NCBI RefSeq assembly: GCF_019511525.1
Contig: NZ_JAEUAT010000006.1
Span: 62,001 to 126,000, forward strand
Length of the DNA stretch: 64,000 nt
Reading direction: 5' to 3'
From: Rhizobium cauense
Lineage (GTDB): Bacteria > Pseudomonadota > Alphaproteobacteria > Rhizobiales > Rhizobiaceae
Part shown: positions 26,969-35,565 of the stretch, piece after piece
Layout of the letters: the number at the start of each line of letters is the position of its first letter
Numbering within the stretch: the first letter of the stretch is position 1
Program-made: the position numbers and the translations under genes
Notes under the pieces: model-generated
Told to the model about the DNA's origin: nothing
The model's input: only the letters and a program-made list of their open reading frames with translations
Database searches by the model: none

Positions 26969-29173
26969 TCACTCCAGAATGGTGTCGCGGCCGATGCGCA
27001 GGCCAGCGTTCAGCGCGAACGGCCGGGGCGGCCGTTCCAGCAAGATTTCCTCACCCAGGATGGCTTCATCGATGCGCGCAGGCATGGTGTGGCGGCCGAG
27101 CACAGTGTTGATGCCAAGCACAAGATCGCAGCCGATGACGAAGCGTGGCCGCATCAGTCGCACGTCGATCTCGACATGGGCAGGCTTGGCCAGCTCGATG
27201 ATCGCTTCGAGTGCAGCAAGGTCCGCGTCTGCGAAACCATCGCCAGCTGGCACGTAAAGCGTCGCGCGATGCGCGAAGGCGTCGAATGGGTCTGTCAGCG
27301 GGTCGCCACCATCGATCAACTGGAATCTGCCGATTTCGGAATAGGCGTCGAGCTGCAGGCGGCGTACGATCTCCGGTCCCCAAAGCGCTGCGGTATCGCC
27401 AAGCCTTCCTTCGTCCAGCGAAAGCCAGCGGCGCAGACGGAAGTGCTCGACCGCCTGCGGCTCCGTGCCGGTGTAAAGCGCGACGTGACGCTTCAACCCC
27501 TTGACGGTTCCGCGGATCCTGAAAAGGGTTGGTGCTTCGGCCACCAGCCTGCGACGACGCTCGACGGTCCAGTTGCGGTCGAGGGCTAGTCCGATCCAGC
27601 CGCCCAGCCAATCCAGGAAGTCAGCCCCCTGCTCGCCGCGCTCGGCCGTAGGGGTAGCCAATGGGTCGAAATAGGCAGGCAATCTTTCCAGTGGATCGAG
27701 TGCACCTGCACGGGCCCGATCGAAGATCTCGATGAATCGGGCGAAGAAATCGGCACTTTCCGGCCCTTCGGAGAAGACAGCCGGCAGGTGTTGCGCAGAA
27801 GTCTGTCGCGGCCAGCGCAGAGTTGCAGAACTCACTGTCGGCGTGGCTGCTCCGTCACCTTCGAAAGTAAGGCGTAGCCAAAGAAACCGTCCGGGGCGGC
27901 TGCGAACCGAGCATTCAAAGTAGCCCTTGCTGTGCCCGGACACCGGCGTAAATGTCCACTGATCGTCGCTCAGAGCATCGACTTCGGCCGGCATGAGGTC
28001 GAAATGGCTCGTGGCCGTGGCAATCGACAGCCGCGTACCGAAGGGGGTCGATGCATCGATCTCGACCCTATCCCACACGCAGCCCGTGAGGCCGGAATCG
28101 AGAGTAAGGCTCGTATAGGCGCCCGAGATTTCGTAGCGTGTGGCGTCGTTGCGCATCAGGCAGGGGCTACGCGTATCGCCGAAGATGGCATTTCCGGAGG
28201 CATCAAACGCCAGTAGTGCGCACTCTGCGGGAGTGAGCCGCACGCGCTCGGCCGGCAGGCACTGGCCGGCGCAGGACCGGCGAACACGGCAGACGTCGCC
28301 AGACACGCGATCGGATATCCAGATCGTGCCATCCTCATCAACGGCGAGTGCTGGCCGCTCAAACCGCGAGGCGACGGCATCGACCACCGCCACACGTTGC
28401 TCGATGTGGCCCGCCTTGTCGATGACGGCAACGGCTGCCTCGCCGTCCTCCACCACGTATATAAAGCCGTGCCGATCGGCTGCCATCACTGTTGGCGCTG
28501 CAAGGCCGGCCTGACCGTCTGTTGCTCCATCGAAGGATGTGAGGTGGCTGAATCGCGCTCCGAACAGGTGGATGAGATTGTTCTGTCGATCGCTGATGGC
28601 TATGCGCCCATCCGGCAACAAGACCATGCCGGCTGGCGCCCAGGCCTGCTCCGGGAATATCGACGCGCCGGTAGGGACACCGGTCAGCGGGTCGAGTTCG
28701 GGCTTCGGCTTGATGCGAACAAGTCGTTCCTCGAGCCAGGCGAATGGGCCGATGGCTCCACGCAGGCGCCAATCGGCAGAAGACCAGATCTCTACTTTGC
28801 GGTTGCCGGCGTCGAGGACAAGAAGATCGCCACGGCAGTCGACGAGAAGTCCTGCCGGATCACGCTCGGGGACCGCGGTGCCACCAGTCCCTGGCAGGCA
28901 GGCAGCAGGCACAAACGTCTCCGAGCATGCGTCGTAGATGAGGATAGTGCCGGTTCGCCGGTCGAGCAGGTATATTTCGCCTGCCTTTCCGAGAGCAATG
29001 GTAACCGGCGTCGACAGGCCACCGAAGCTGCCCGAGGGGGAACCGAGTGGGACGACGCTTGCCGGGATCTTGGCGAGTTCAAGAGCGCCACCTGCGCCCG
29101 AAATGTGCGCCATGACGGAGGCACGCCAACCTGCCGTGGCGTCCATTCGGAAGGCGGGAGCGGGCTTGCCCAT
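26969..29173 (-). CDS. Baseplate wedge protein, phage tail protein I (gpI) fused to N-terminal propeller (Afp12-like)
   Basis: 734 residues. The C-terminal part from about 480 (HLPAVFSEGPESADFFARFIEIFD, read as HLPAVF...FFARFIEIFD; LDWLGGWIGLALD; RIRGTVKGLKRHVALYTG) is the phage tail protein I/gpI domain of eCIS baseplates. The first 330 residues have repeated YLLDRRTGTILIYD and GLLVDCRGDLLVLDAGNRKV-type strands, a NHL-like propeller not typical of gpI. It overlaps the baseplate J stop by one base. Likely partner of the J-like protein in the baseplate wedge. Confidence 0.85.
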   Translation of the reverse strand: MGKPAPAFRMDATAGWRASVMAHISGAGGALELAKIPASVVPLGSPSGSFGGLSTPVTIALGKAGEIYLLDRRTGTILIYDACSETFVPAACLPGTGGTAVPERDPAGLLVDCRGDLLVLDAGNRKVEIWSSADWRLRGAIGPFAWLEERLVRIKPKPELDPLTGVPTGASIFPEQAWAPAGMVLLPDGRIAISDRQNNLIHLFGARFSHLTSFDGATDGQAGLAAPTVMAADRHGFIYVVEDGEAAVAVIDKAGHIEQRVAVVDAVASRFERPALAVDEDGTIWISDRVSGDVCRVRRSCAGQCLPAERVRLTPAECALLAFDASGNAIFGDTRSPCLMRNDATRYEISGAYTSLTLDSGLTGCVWDRVEIDASTPFGTRLSIATATSHFDLMPAEVDALSDDQWTFTPVSGHSKGYFECSVRSRPGRFLWLRLTFEGDGAATPTVSSATLRWPRQTSAQHLPAVFSEGPESADFFARFIEIFDRARAGALDPLERLPAYFDPLATPTAERGEQGADFLDWLGGWIGLALDRNWTVERRRRLVAEAPTLFRIRGTVKGLKRHVALYTGTEPQAVEHFRLRRWLSLDEGRLGDTAALWGPEIVRRLQLDAYSEIGRFQLIDGGDPLTDPFDAFAHRATLYVPAGDGFADADLAALEAIIELAKPAHVEIDVRLMRPRFVIGCDLVLGINTVLGRHTMPARIDEAILGEEILLERPPRPFALNAGLRIGRDTILE

Positions 29174-31185
29174 CAGCGACCTCCATCCTGTGCAGCGAGA
29201 ATGTTGAGATCGTGACCCTCGGCATAGACGAGCTCGCCGGGACAGAGCGGAATGTCCCGGCAGAAGGGGGCGGCATCGCCATCGACGCTCATCGTGAGCT
29301 GTCCGTCTGCGATACGCAGCACACCGAGCGTTTCAAGAATCAGCCGGTAGATGTCAGAGAAGAATACTGTCCCGCCAAATGGCCAGCCGAGCCCATCCGG
29401 CCCCCCGGTCAACGGATGCAGGAAACCATTGAGCCGGGTTTCGAGATTGCGTCGCACATCTGCAAAGTCAGCGTTTCTAGCCGCCAGCACATCTGCACCG
29501 ACGCGGATCAGCCTGTAAACGGGGGCGCGGACATGCACCTCGGTGGTCATCAGACGGTACTTGTCGAGATGGGCGCAAACGGTAGCGAGCGTCGTGGAAT
29601 TGGGCATAGGGTTTGCCTGGTCGCCATCAGGCACGACAATGACTGTGACGGCGCCTGGAATTTTTGCCCCGGGATAGCGCGGATGGGTAAGCGGCAAGGC
29701 CTTGGCACGCATGACACCGGCTTCCAGAGCACGAACCTCGAAGTCCTCGCAGGTAACCGCGCGGCAGTTGCTCTTGATCTCGGCGGCCGCCCGCAACTTG
29801 GTCGCGGCGACGCTTTCCTCCTCGCTCCCGCCCTCAGCCGGAAACGGATTGGTGGCGCTTTCAATGCCGGGCAAGAACGTCTGGATCTCACTCACTGTGG
29901 CTGCAGCAAGCATGCCGCGACGGCCGCCTCCGGTCAGATAATGCCGCGCAACAATGTTGCCGCCGAGACCCGGCGGCTCGTAGGCAAGCGGGATGCGCCC
30001 GTGAACACCGTCGCCAAACTGGATTGCACCAAGGTTGCGGTTGAGCAGGTAGTGCGGGTCAGAGGGACCGGACGCGTAGAAGTCGTCCACTTCCTGCCAT
30101 GCGGCAAAGCCCTGGCCTTCGTCGATTTCAAGCGTGAGGCTCTTTATCTGCACGCGCGCGCCATAAGCGCCGTCGACCCATTCGTCTTCAATGGTCGGCA
30201 GGACCGGCCGGCTGGCCAGCGAGAAGCTCTGATCAGGACGGCCATTGCTCGCACCAACGATTTCATCGCGGTTTGTTGCCGCCTGCATTGCGGGTACTGT
30301 GTTGATCAGCACGGCGTCGAGCCGGGGCGCCCGCTCGTAGTTCGGCGCCTCGAGACGGCAGCGCAGCCAGTAAAGGGGCGCGGTCACATCGCCGAGCTTG
30401 GCAAGACGGCAGGCCGCCCCTGGACCGCGCAGCATGATATGCCCATCCTTCAAAAGGCATTGCGTCTCGTCCCGCAGCAACACAAGTGGCTGCCAGCGAA
30501 CGAGGTCCCAGTATTCCCAGGTGAGGTTCGCGGGTGCGGGTATCGCAGCCAGTCCTTCCGTCGGTCCTTCGCACGCAAGAGGCGCGGGTGCCTTGGTGTC
30601 CTTGGCCACTTTGATCGCCAGCTCGATCGTACCCGCGGTCAAAGCGACCTGGGATGCGAAACCCAGCATCAATGCAGCGCCATCACGTGTGTTGGCGCCG
30701 AACGGATAAAACCACTGCCCACCCGTCGCTGCCTTGGTCGTGTCGACGGAATAGCCAAAGCCGTCGAAGGACTGTACGGCGGCGAGCGTCGCGCCGAGGA
30801 CGGTCAGCGGGCGGATCGTCTCGAAGATGATCGGACCTTCGGCATCTGCGGGCGCGGCAACCTGAGTGCCCTGTGGCACGAAAATCTCCGCAACGTCCGT
30901 TCGCGCCGGAGCGAAGCTGATCTCGGTGCGACTGGCGGAGGCCGCTCGGCGCTCGACGCCAACCATCTGCAGAAACTTGATGTACGCGCGCTCCGGCACC
31001 TGGTTCAGCCGCCAAAGGGTAAGCTCGGTAGACCAGGCAAACAGCTTGGCAATCGCCATGCCTGGGTCACTGTCGTTGTGGTCCGTCCATTCCGGCGCGT
31101 AGCGCGGGATCAGCGTGCGGATCTCGGCTACGAGGTCGGCGAAGCGGCGATCGTCCAGTTCGGGTGCGGCAAGCGGCATGGTCAT
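29173..31185 (-). CDS. Baseplate J-like assembly protein (Afp11-like)
   Basis: 670 residues. The opening (DDRRFADLVAEIRTLIPRYAPEWTDHN, TDHNDSDPGMAIAKLFAW) is the signature of the 'putative baseplate assembly protein' family of eCIS and related phages; the core J-like segment (AAEIKSNCRAVTCEDFEVRAL, then HPRYPGAKIPGAVTVIVVP) lies in the last third. It forms the wedge ring with gp25 and gpI. Its ATG overlaps the gp25 stop as ATGA. Size is normal for the eCIS form of the family. Confidence 0.93.
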   Translation of the reverse strand: MTMPLAAPELDDRRFADLVAEIRTLIPRYAPEWTDHNDSDPGMAIAKLFAWSTELTLWRLNQVPERAYIKFLQMVGVERRAASASRTEISFAPARTDVAEIFVPQGTQVAAPADAEGPIIFETIRPLTVLGATLAAVQSFDGFGYSVDTTKAATGGQWFYPFGANTRDGAALMLGFASQVALTAGTIELAIKVAKDTKAPAPLACEGPTEGLAAIPAPANLTWEYWDLVRWQPLVLLRDETQCLLKDGHIMLRGPGAACRLAKLGDVTAPLYWLRCRLEAPNYERAPRLDAVLINTVPAMQAATNRDEIVGASNGRPDQSFSLASRPVLPTIEDEWVDGAYGARVQIKSLTLEIDEGQGFAAWQEVDDFYASGPSDPHYLLNRNLGAIQFGDGVHGRIPLAYEPPGLGGNIVARHYLTGGGRRGMLAAATVSEIQTFLPGIESATNPFPAEGGSEEESVAATKLRAAAEIKSNCRAVTCEDFEVRALEAGVMRAKALPLTHPRYPGAKIPGAVTVIVVPDGDQANPMPNSTTLATVCAHLDKYRLMTTEVHVRAPVYRLIRVGADVLAARNADFADVRRNLETRLNGFLHPLTGGPDGLGWPFGGTVFFSDIYRLILETLGVLRIADGQLTMSVDGDAAPFCRDIPLCPGELVYAEGHDLNILAAQDGGR

Positions 31186-31598
31186 TCACCCCGCAGTTCG
31201 CCAATGTAGAAGGGATAGACGAGGCTGCCGAGGGCGTGGTTCGCCTTCAGCCTGTAATCGATCTCGATTAGAAGCGTCGACGGGCTCTCCCCTTCCACGA
31301 CACGCACATCTGTCAGGTCAATGCGCTTTTCCCATTCCAACAGCGCCATGCGCACTTGATGGGCTATTGATGCGCGGTTGGCCGGGGTATTGTCGGTAAA
31401 GACATACTCGTGAATGCCGCAACCGAACCGCGGATTCATCTGCATTTCCCCACGTGCAGTTGACAGGATGATCCAGATGGAGCGCTGGACATTGGTTTCG
31501 CCGCTTGTCCAGCTGAAGCCGCCGCGCGCATTGACCATGAGCGGAAACCCGAATCCACTGCCAAGAAACGCACGTGACTGGTTAAGGAGACCGCTCAT
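31182..31598 (-). CDS. gp25/GPW baseplate protein (Afp9-like)
   Basis: 138-residue gp25 family protein, a small inner-baseplate wedge component that also nucleates the sheath. Typical segments are VQRSIWIILSTARGEMQMNP (last part GERxMNPxFG-like: EMQMNPRFGCGIHEYVF) and the C-terminal INVxVxY-like IEIDYRLKANHALGSLVYPF. It overlaps both neighbours by four bases. Confidence 0.93.
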   Translation of the reverse strand: MSGLLNQSRAFLGSGFGFPLMVNARGGFSWTSGETNVQRSIWIILSTARGEMQMNPRFGCGIHEYVFTDNTPANRASIAHQVRMALLEWEKRIDLTDVRVVEGESPSTLLIEIDYRLKANHALGSLVYPFYIGELRGE

Positions 31599-32356
31599 GG
31601 CAACGTCTCCAGTATTGTCTCGATGTTGGTAACCACATCCTCGAGGCTCTGGATGGTCTCCGAGAGAGCGGCACTGTCCTCGGCACTTCCGATAGCGGGA
31701 ATTTTCAGTTCGATACCCGCGATTTCCAGAAAGGGGCCCACGAGACCGATGACATTGATGACCGGCTCCATCGCCTGTTGGGAATGCTCGGCCGAACGCT
31801 GAGCGTTCTTCTTGGCACAGCCCAGCGCCCTTACCAGCTCTGTATTTCCGAGTGCCTCGGCGTCAGCGATCTTGAGCTCAATTCCTTGCATGATCGCCAG
31901 GATCGTCTTCAGCTGACCTACGAGGCACTTGATCAACTTGATGATGAGCAGCAACAGGTCCTTCAGGAAGGCGAATATCCGACCGCCAGGCACGATCATC
32001 AGCAGGCAGTCTTTCAGGCCATCCACGGCCTTGAGAAAATCCGGCAACGCCTCTGCGGCCTTGATCGGGTTCGGAGGCACAAGTGCCTGGATAAGCGTTG
32101 CCAGGGGCTTGATGACGCCAAGCACTTTCAGCAGGCACTCGATCGACGCCAGAAACGGCGAAATCTGCAACAGCAGATTGGCGCTGAGCGAGCAATCGTT
32201 GGGAATGCCCTTGGACAGGTCTGCGATGGCGGTGAAGGTTCCGCCGTTGGGCAATCGCACCTTCAGCGGCTGCGGCTTGGGCAGCGCCAGTGCCTCACAG
32301 TCGGGTAGCTCGAAAAGCTGCTGGAGGTTAACCGAAACCGGAATCTCGCGTCGCAT
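31595..32356 (-). CDS. Unassigned helical eCIS protein in the position between spike and gp25
   Basis: 253 residues, no family recognised. It opens with a short beta part (ELPDCEALALPKPQPLKVRLP), then becomes strongly helical with hydrophobic heptads (ILPFL-type: LLLQISPFLASIECLLKVLGV; FLKDLLLLIIKLIKCLVGQL) and a Ser/Glu-rich C-terminal helix. In Afp/PVC loci the PAAR spike-tip gene (Afp10) usually lies near here, but I see no PAAR repeats. It overlaps gp25 by four bases, so it is surely part of the operon. It could cap or plug the hub. Confidence 0.75.
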   Translation of the reverse strand: MRREIPVSVNLQQLFELPDCEALALPKPQPLKVRLPNGGTFTAIADLSKGIPNDCSLSANLLLQISPFLASIECLLKVLGVIKPLATLIQALVPPNPIKAAEALPDFLKAVDGLKDCLLMIVPGGRIFAFLKDLLLLIIKLIKCLVGQLKTILAIMQGIELKIADAEALGNTELVRALGCAKKNAQRSAEHSQQAMEPVINVIGLVGPFLEIAGIELKIPAIGSAEDSAALSETIQSLEDVVTNIETILETLP

Positions 32357-32368
32357 CGCTGTTTCCCC

Positions 32369-32884
32369 TCAGATCGGCGTATTCGTGGGCGAAACGTTGC
32401 GACGCCAACCCGGCCCCGCCAGCGAAATCATCGGCGCCTCGATCTCGACCAGTGCAACACCCTTCAGGTGGATCTTGCCGTTGGAAAGCGTGATCGTGTT
32501 ACCGTTGGCGTCTTCAATGACGACGGCACCGAAGCCGTTCGGCCCCCGTTCCTCGTCGATCAGGCGTATGGTGTGGCCGTTGAACGAACGGATCATGCGC
32601 TCACGCGGATGCGTCGATGGTGGAGCGTCCTTGCCGTTCCAGGTGGCTCCAACAATGATCGGCTGCTCGGGATCACCGCCGAGATATGCGACAATGACCT
32701 CGTCCTCCAGTTCGGGCATGAACCAGGCACCACGACCTCCGCCAGCCATGAGTGAAGCGACTGGCGCCCAGGCGGTGCGGCTGCGGCCGGTTAGCGTCGC
32801 AATGTCGACCTTGATGCGGCCCTGGCCACTCGGGTCCTCCACGCTCTTGACGACGCCGACCATCATTCCGTTGTTGCGGCTCAT
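32369..32884 (-). CDS. Phage baseplate assembly protein V / spike OB-fold protein
   Basis: 171 residues with the gpV/gp5 OB-fold: MVGVVKSVEDPSGQGRIKVD near the start, VASLMAGGGRGAWFMPELEDEVIVAY (split: GGGRGAWF, PELEDEVIV), PIIVGATWNGKDAPP, and a beta-rich C-terminus (NTITLSNGKIHLKG) as in VgrG-like spikes. It makes up the second half of the Afp8/VgrG-like spike, here encoded apart from gpD. It overlaps gpD by four bases. Confidence 0.92.
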   Translation of the reverse strand: MSRNNGMMVGVVKSVEDPSGQGRIKVDIATLTGRSRTAWAPVASLMAGGGRGAWFMPELEDEVIVAYLGGDPEQPIIVGATWNGKDAPPSTHPRERMIRSFNGHTIRLIDEERGPNGFGAVVIEDANGNTITLSNGKIHLKGVALVEIEAPMISLAGPGWRRNVSPTNTPI

Positions 32885-34116
32885 GGTGTTGCCTTTCTCT
32901 TGTCGGTCGGCGGCTCGACCCGCCTGGCGGAAAAGCTCGTTCGGTAGCCGGAGGAATCGAAACTGTGGGTGGAGGACAGAACGGTGTAGAGACCGTCAAA
33001 CTGGACACCGGTTCGCTTGATCGAAACGGATTTCCCTGCCCGCAGGTCCGGCAAACCGACTGTGGTTCCCGTTGCCTCGACCATGCGACCAATCATCTTG
33101 ATCAACACCTCGTCGGCACGTTTCCTGGCTTCCTCGACCGTGCGCGCGGGCGGGTCGGTAATGACCTCCTCACGGTTGGCGGCACGGGCCACCGGAACAT
33201 GGTCGGCATTGGGAAGAACAGGCTTTCCTGATTTACCGGCCTCTGCCAGCAGATCGTCCAGCGTCCGGCGCTCCTCGATGCGCTTCTTTGCAGTGCGGTC
33301 CCAGCCGCAGACCCGCGCAGCAAATATCTGTTGCGCACTGGCGAAGGTTGGATGGAAGGAGACTAGCGACTTGCCCCATTCCAGTTCATAGGTGACATTG
33401 CGCAAGGAAACGGTCGGACCGAAATAAAGGAAGCGGTTGATCTTCGGGTTCTTCGGCGTACTGCCGGGCAACTCCTCCTCGCCCACCAGCACCTCGTAAC
33501 CGCAGCGACGGGCACGTTCCATCAGAAAGATGATAGGGAACTGGTTGTTCATGAATATGTGCGGCAGCAAGGGTTCCTTGGCTGCTGCATTCTTGTCGAT
33601 CTGGACCTCGATGCCCAACCCGGGTCGCCCGGCCTTCTCATCGGCGGGAAACTGGAGCCACTGTGCGATTTCGCTGTCGCGGACGCCGCCTTCGTTTCCG
33701 TCGTCCGGCCATGACCAGGTGTATTGCTTGGTTCGAAGGCGCTCGAGCACGTTCAGCCCGCTGACCACGATCCGCGACGAGCCAGCTTCAGGAAACTGCA
33801 CGTCGATGGAGGTGATCATGCCCGTCATCATCAGGCGCAAGTCACCCTGATAGCCCATGAAAAGCCTGATTTCGTTGCCCGGGGCAAAGATGCCGGGATC
33901 CGCCTCGTGGCCGTAATAGAGCGGCTTTTGCGTGACGGTATTCCAGTTGTTGACGGTCAGGGTGAAGCCATCAATCCTTTCGATACCGTCCTCGTAGCGA
34001 AGTTCGATCACATCGCGTACCGGGACCTTGCTGCCCTTCACGTGCAATTCGAAGGCAGGCACATAGAAGGGCTGTGTCTCCTGTTGCAGCGGTATGATTT
34101 TGGCGGCGGCGTTCAT
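32881..34116 (-). CDS. Phage late control protein D / baseplate hub (gpD, gp27-like)
   Basis: 411 residues of the late control gene D family, equal to the hub (first half) of a VgrG-type spike. Supporting segments are FELHVKGSKVPVRDVIELRYEDGIERIDGFTL (split: GSKVPVRDVI, ERIDGFTLTVNNW), RLFMGYQGDLRLMMTGMIT, and the C-terminal DLRAGKSVSIKRTGVQFDGLYTV. It sits between the LysM protein and gpV and overlaps gpV by four bases, so hub and spike are made as separate coupled proteins. Confidence 0.9.
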   Translation of the reverse strand: MNAAAKIIPLQQETQPFYVPAFELHVKGSKVPVRDVIELRYEDGIERIDGFTLTVNNWNTVTQKPLYYGHEADPGIFAPGNEIRLFMGYQGDLRLMMTGMITSIDVQFPEAGSSRIVVSGLNVLERLRTKQYTWSWPDDGNEGGVRDSEIAQWLQFPADEKAGRPGLGIEVQIDKNAAAKEPLLPHIFMNNQFPIIFLMERARRCGYEVLVGEEELPGSTPKNPKINRFLYFGPTVSLRNVTYELEWGKSLVSFHPTFASAQQIFAARVCGWDRTAKKRIEERRTLDDLLAEAGKSGKPVLPNADHVPVARAANREEVITDPPARTVEEARKRADEVLIKMIGRMVEATGTTVGLPDLRAGKSVSIKRTGVQFDGLYTVLSSTHSFDSSGYRTSFSARRVEPPTDKRKATP

Positions 34117-34124
34117 GATCTCTC

Positions 34125-34826
34125 CTAGAGGGCCGGAACTTCGAGAATTTGCCCGGGGACGAGATCGAACGGGTTCTCGATACCATTGTGTTCAGCAATA
34201 CGGCGCCAGTCTGCGCCGCTACCGCTCGTGAGTTCGGCAATGCGTGTGATTGTTTGCCCTGATTGCACCGCGTGTGCCTTGGTACGATCGGGCGACAAAA
34301 GCCCGAGTTCGGCAAGCTGCTCGGGTAACGTCTTGTACTCCTTGAGCACCAGCGACAGCACGGCACGCAATGGCAGGCCGAGCGAGGAGAACATGGTGTA
34401 GCGCTGGCGAACGCTCTCGATGACCCCTTTGAAACCGCTTCGCGCCTGGCTGGCTTGTGCAGGATCCGTCCCATGACCCGGAAACGCATCACCGCCCCAG
34501 GTGAAGAGGACGATCGGCGGCGCGTGTGTTTCCGCCTCGATCTTGATGAGCTTGTAGAAGGGGTCGGTCTTTTCGGTCACCGACTTAGCGTCAGCGCCAG
34601 TCCCGTTATCTGTTGAATCGAAAAACAGATCGACGGTCATTGTCTCGGTCTGGCCGCGTACGAACTGCAGCAACGGCTGGTCGAGCCCAGGTATGGCTAT
34701 TTCGGCGATCTGATTGGACTTGGCGAGTGTGTATTCGGTGGGATTGTAGAGCACCTCCAGGGCATCACCGATGCCGATACCGTCGGCGTGCATCCGCTGG
34801 ATTTGTGCCTTCGCGAGCCAGCTCAT
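34125..34826 (-). CDS. LysM-containing baseplate protein (Afp7-like)
   Basis: 233 residues from ATG at 34824-34826 (MSWLAKAQIQRMH). The core contains LYNPTEYTLAKSNQIAE and the C-terminus is a LysM motif (TITRIAELTSGSGADWRRIAEHNGIENP, ending VPGQILEVPAL). In eCIS this protein joins tube and hub; the LysM motif here is structural rather than peptidoglycan-binding. In-frame upstream starts exist inside the previous gene (to 34916), but GGAG lies nine bases before the chosen ATG. Confidence 0.88.
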   Translation of the reverse strand: MSWLAKAQIQRMHADGIGIGDALEVLYNPTEYTLAKSNQIAEIAIPGLDQPLLQFVRGQTETMTVDLFFDSTDNGTGADAKSVTEKTDPFYKLIKIEAETHAPPIVLFTWGGDAFPGHGTDPAQASQARSGFKGVIESVRQRYTMFSSLGLPLRAVLSLVLKEYKTLPEQLAELGLLSPDRTKAHAVQSGQTITRIAELTSGSGADWRRIAEHNGIENPFDLVPGQILEVPAL

Positions 34827-34827
34827 C

Positions 34828-35010
34828 TTACGCAACTCCATCCGGGCGGTCATAGGCTGTACGGCGCAGACGTGTCTCTTCCTCGCGCCGGTGCCGCAGA
34901 CGCTGTTCGTCGTCAATGCGCAACATCACGGTACGCACGATGTCGGCCTGCATCCGGTCGATGTCGAACAATGTGACCTTGGTGTTGACCTCTTCGACAT
35001 GCACGTCCAT
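34828..35010 (-). CDS. Small eCIS protein, DUF5908/Afp6-like
   Basis: 60 residues (MDVHVEEVNTKVTLFDIDRM onwards), a short beta strand followed by a charged helix (RIDDEQRLRHRREEETRLRR). Length, position between the second tube protein and the LysM protein, and the N-terminal strand agree with the Afp6/DUF5908 small protein; sequence similarity is too short to be decisive. Confidence 0.7.
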   Translation of the reverse strand: MDVHVEEVNTKVTLFDIDRMQADIVRTVMLRIDDEQRLRHRREEETRLRRTAYDRPDGVA

Positions 35011-35037
35011 CGCGCTTCTCCTGACGATAAAGGGATG

Positions 35038-35565
35038 TCACGAAAACAGGTTCGAGACTGCCGAAACCAGATTTCCTCCACCCGCACCGGTGGCGCGGAT
35101 TCCCTCATGGGCAATCTCGATCTCTTCGACCGCGACCTGCGACTGAATTGCATTGAGCGACGGGCCGACCCAACGCACTGGCAGTCCGCGCTTGAACCGC
35201 CAGCTCCTAACCGCCTTGCCGCGCTCGTCCTGAAGCGTGATGACGCCGTCGCGTCGCTTGCCGTGGCCTTCAAGGTAGTCGTAGTGCCACTGCCACAGAT
35301 CCGCGGTTGTCACGATTCCGCGCTTCAGGCGAATGTTCGTCCAGGTGGCACGGCCCGTGAACTTCAGCATGGCACCATTGTTGCCACCCTCGGCATATGT
35401 CTCTGGCTGGAGCGTCACCTCAAGGCCACTGCACTCGCTGAAGCCGGCCTGGCGCGGGGCGACGCCCAGGGTCGCCTGGATGGTGGCGCCGGCACTTGCC
35501 GTTTCGACCAGCGAAACCGAAAAATTGAAACCGAGAACGGGGTCGGGACGTGAACGAGCCATCAT
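35038..35565 (-). CDS. Tail tube protein 2 (Afp5-like, gp19 family)
   Basis: 175-residue T4 gp19-like tube protein, with PDPVLGFNFSVSL at the start, FSECSGLEV, then TNIRLKRGIVTTADLWQWHYD and the AVEEIEIAHEGI end. It is longer than the other tube protein (148 residues), with a Gly-rich C-terminal tail, consistent with the special tube ring contacting the baseplate. ATG at 35565 with GGAGG upstream overlaps the sheath stop. Confidence 0.93.
   Translation of the reverse strand: MMARSRPDPVLGFNFSVSLVETASAGATIQATLGVAPRQAGFSECSGLEVTLQPETYAEGGNNGAMLKFTGRATWTNIRLKRGIVTTADLWQWHYDYLEGHGKRRDGVITLQDERGKAVRSWRFKRGLPVRWVGPSLNAIQSQVAVEEIEIAHEGIRATGAGGGNLVSAVSNLFS

Noticed and set aside
29212..31209. Long rightward open frame (about 665 codons) over the baseplate J gene
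   Set aside because: Antisense to a well-recognised protein; composition looks like a shadow with no domain or ribosome-binding site.
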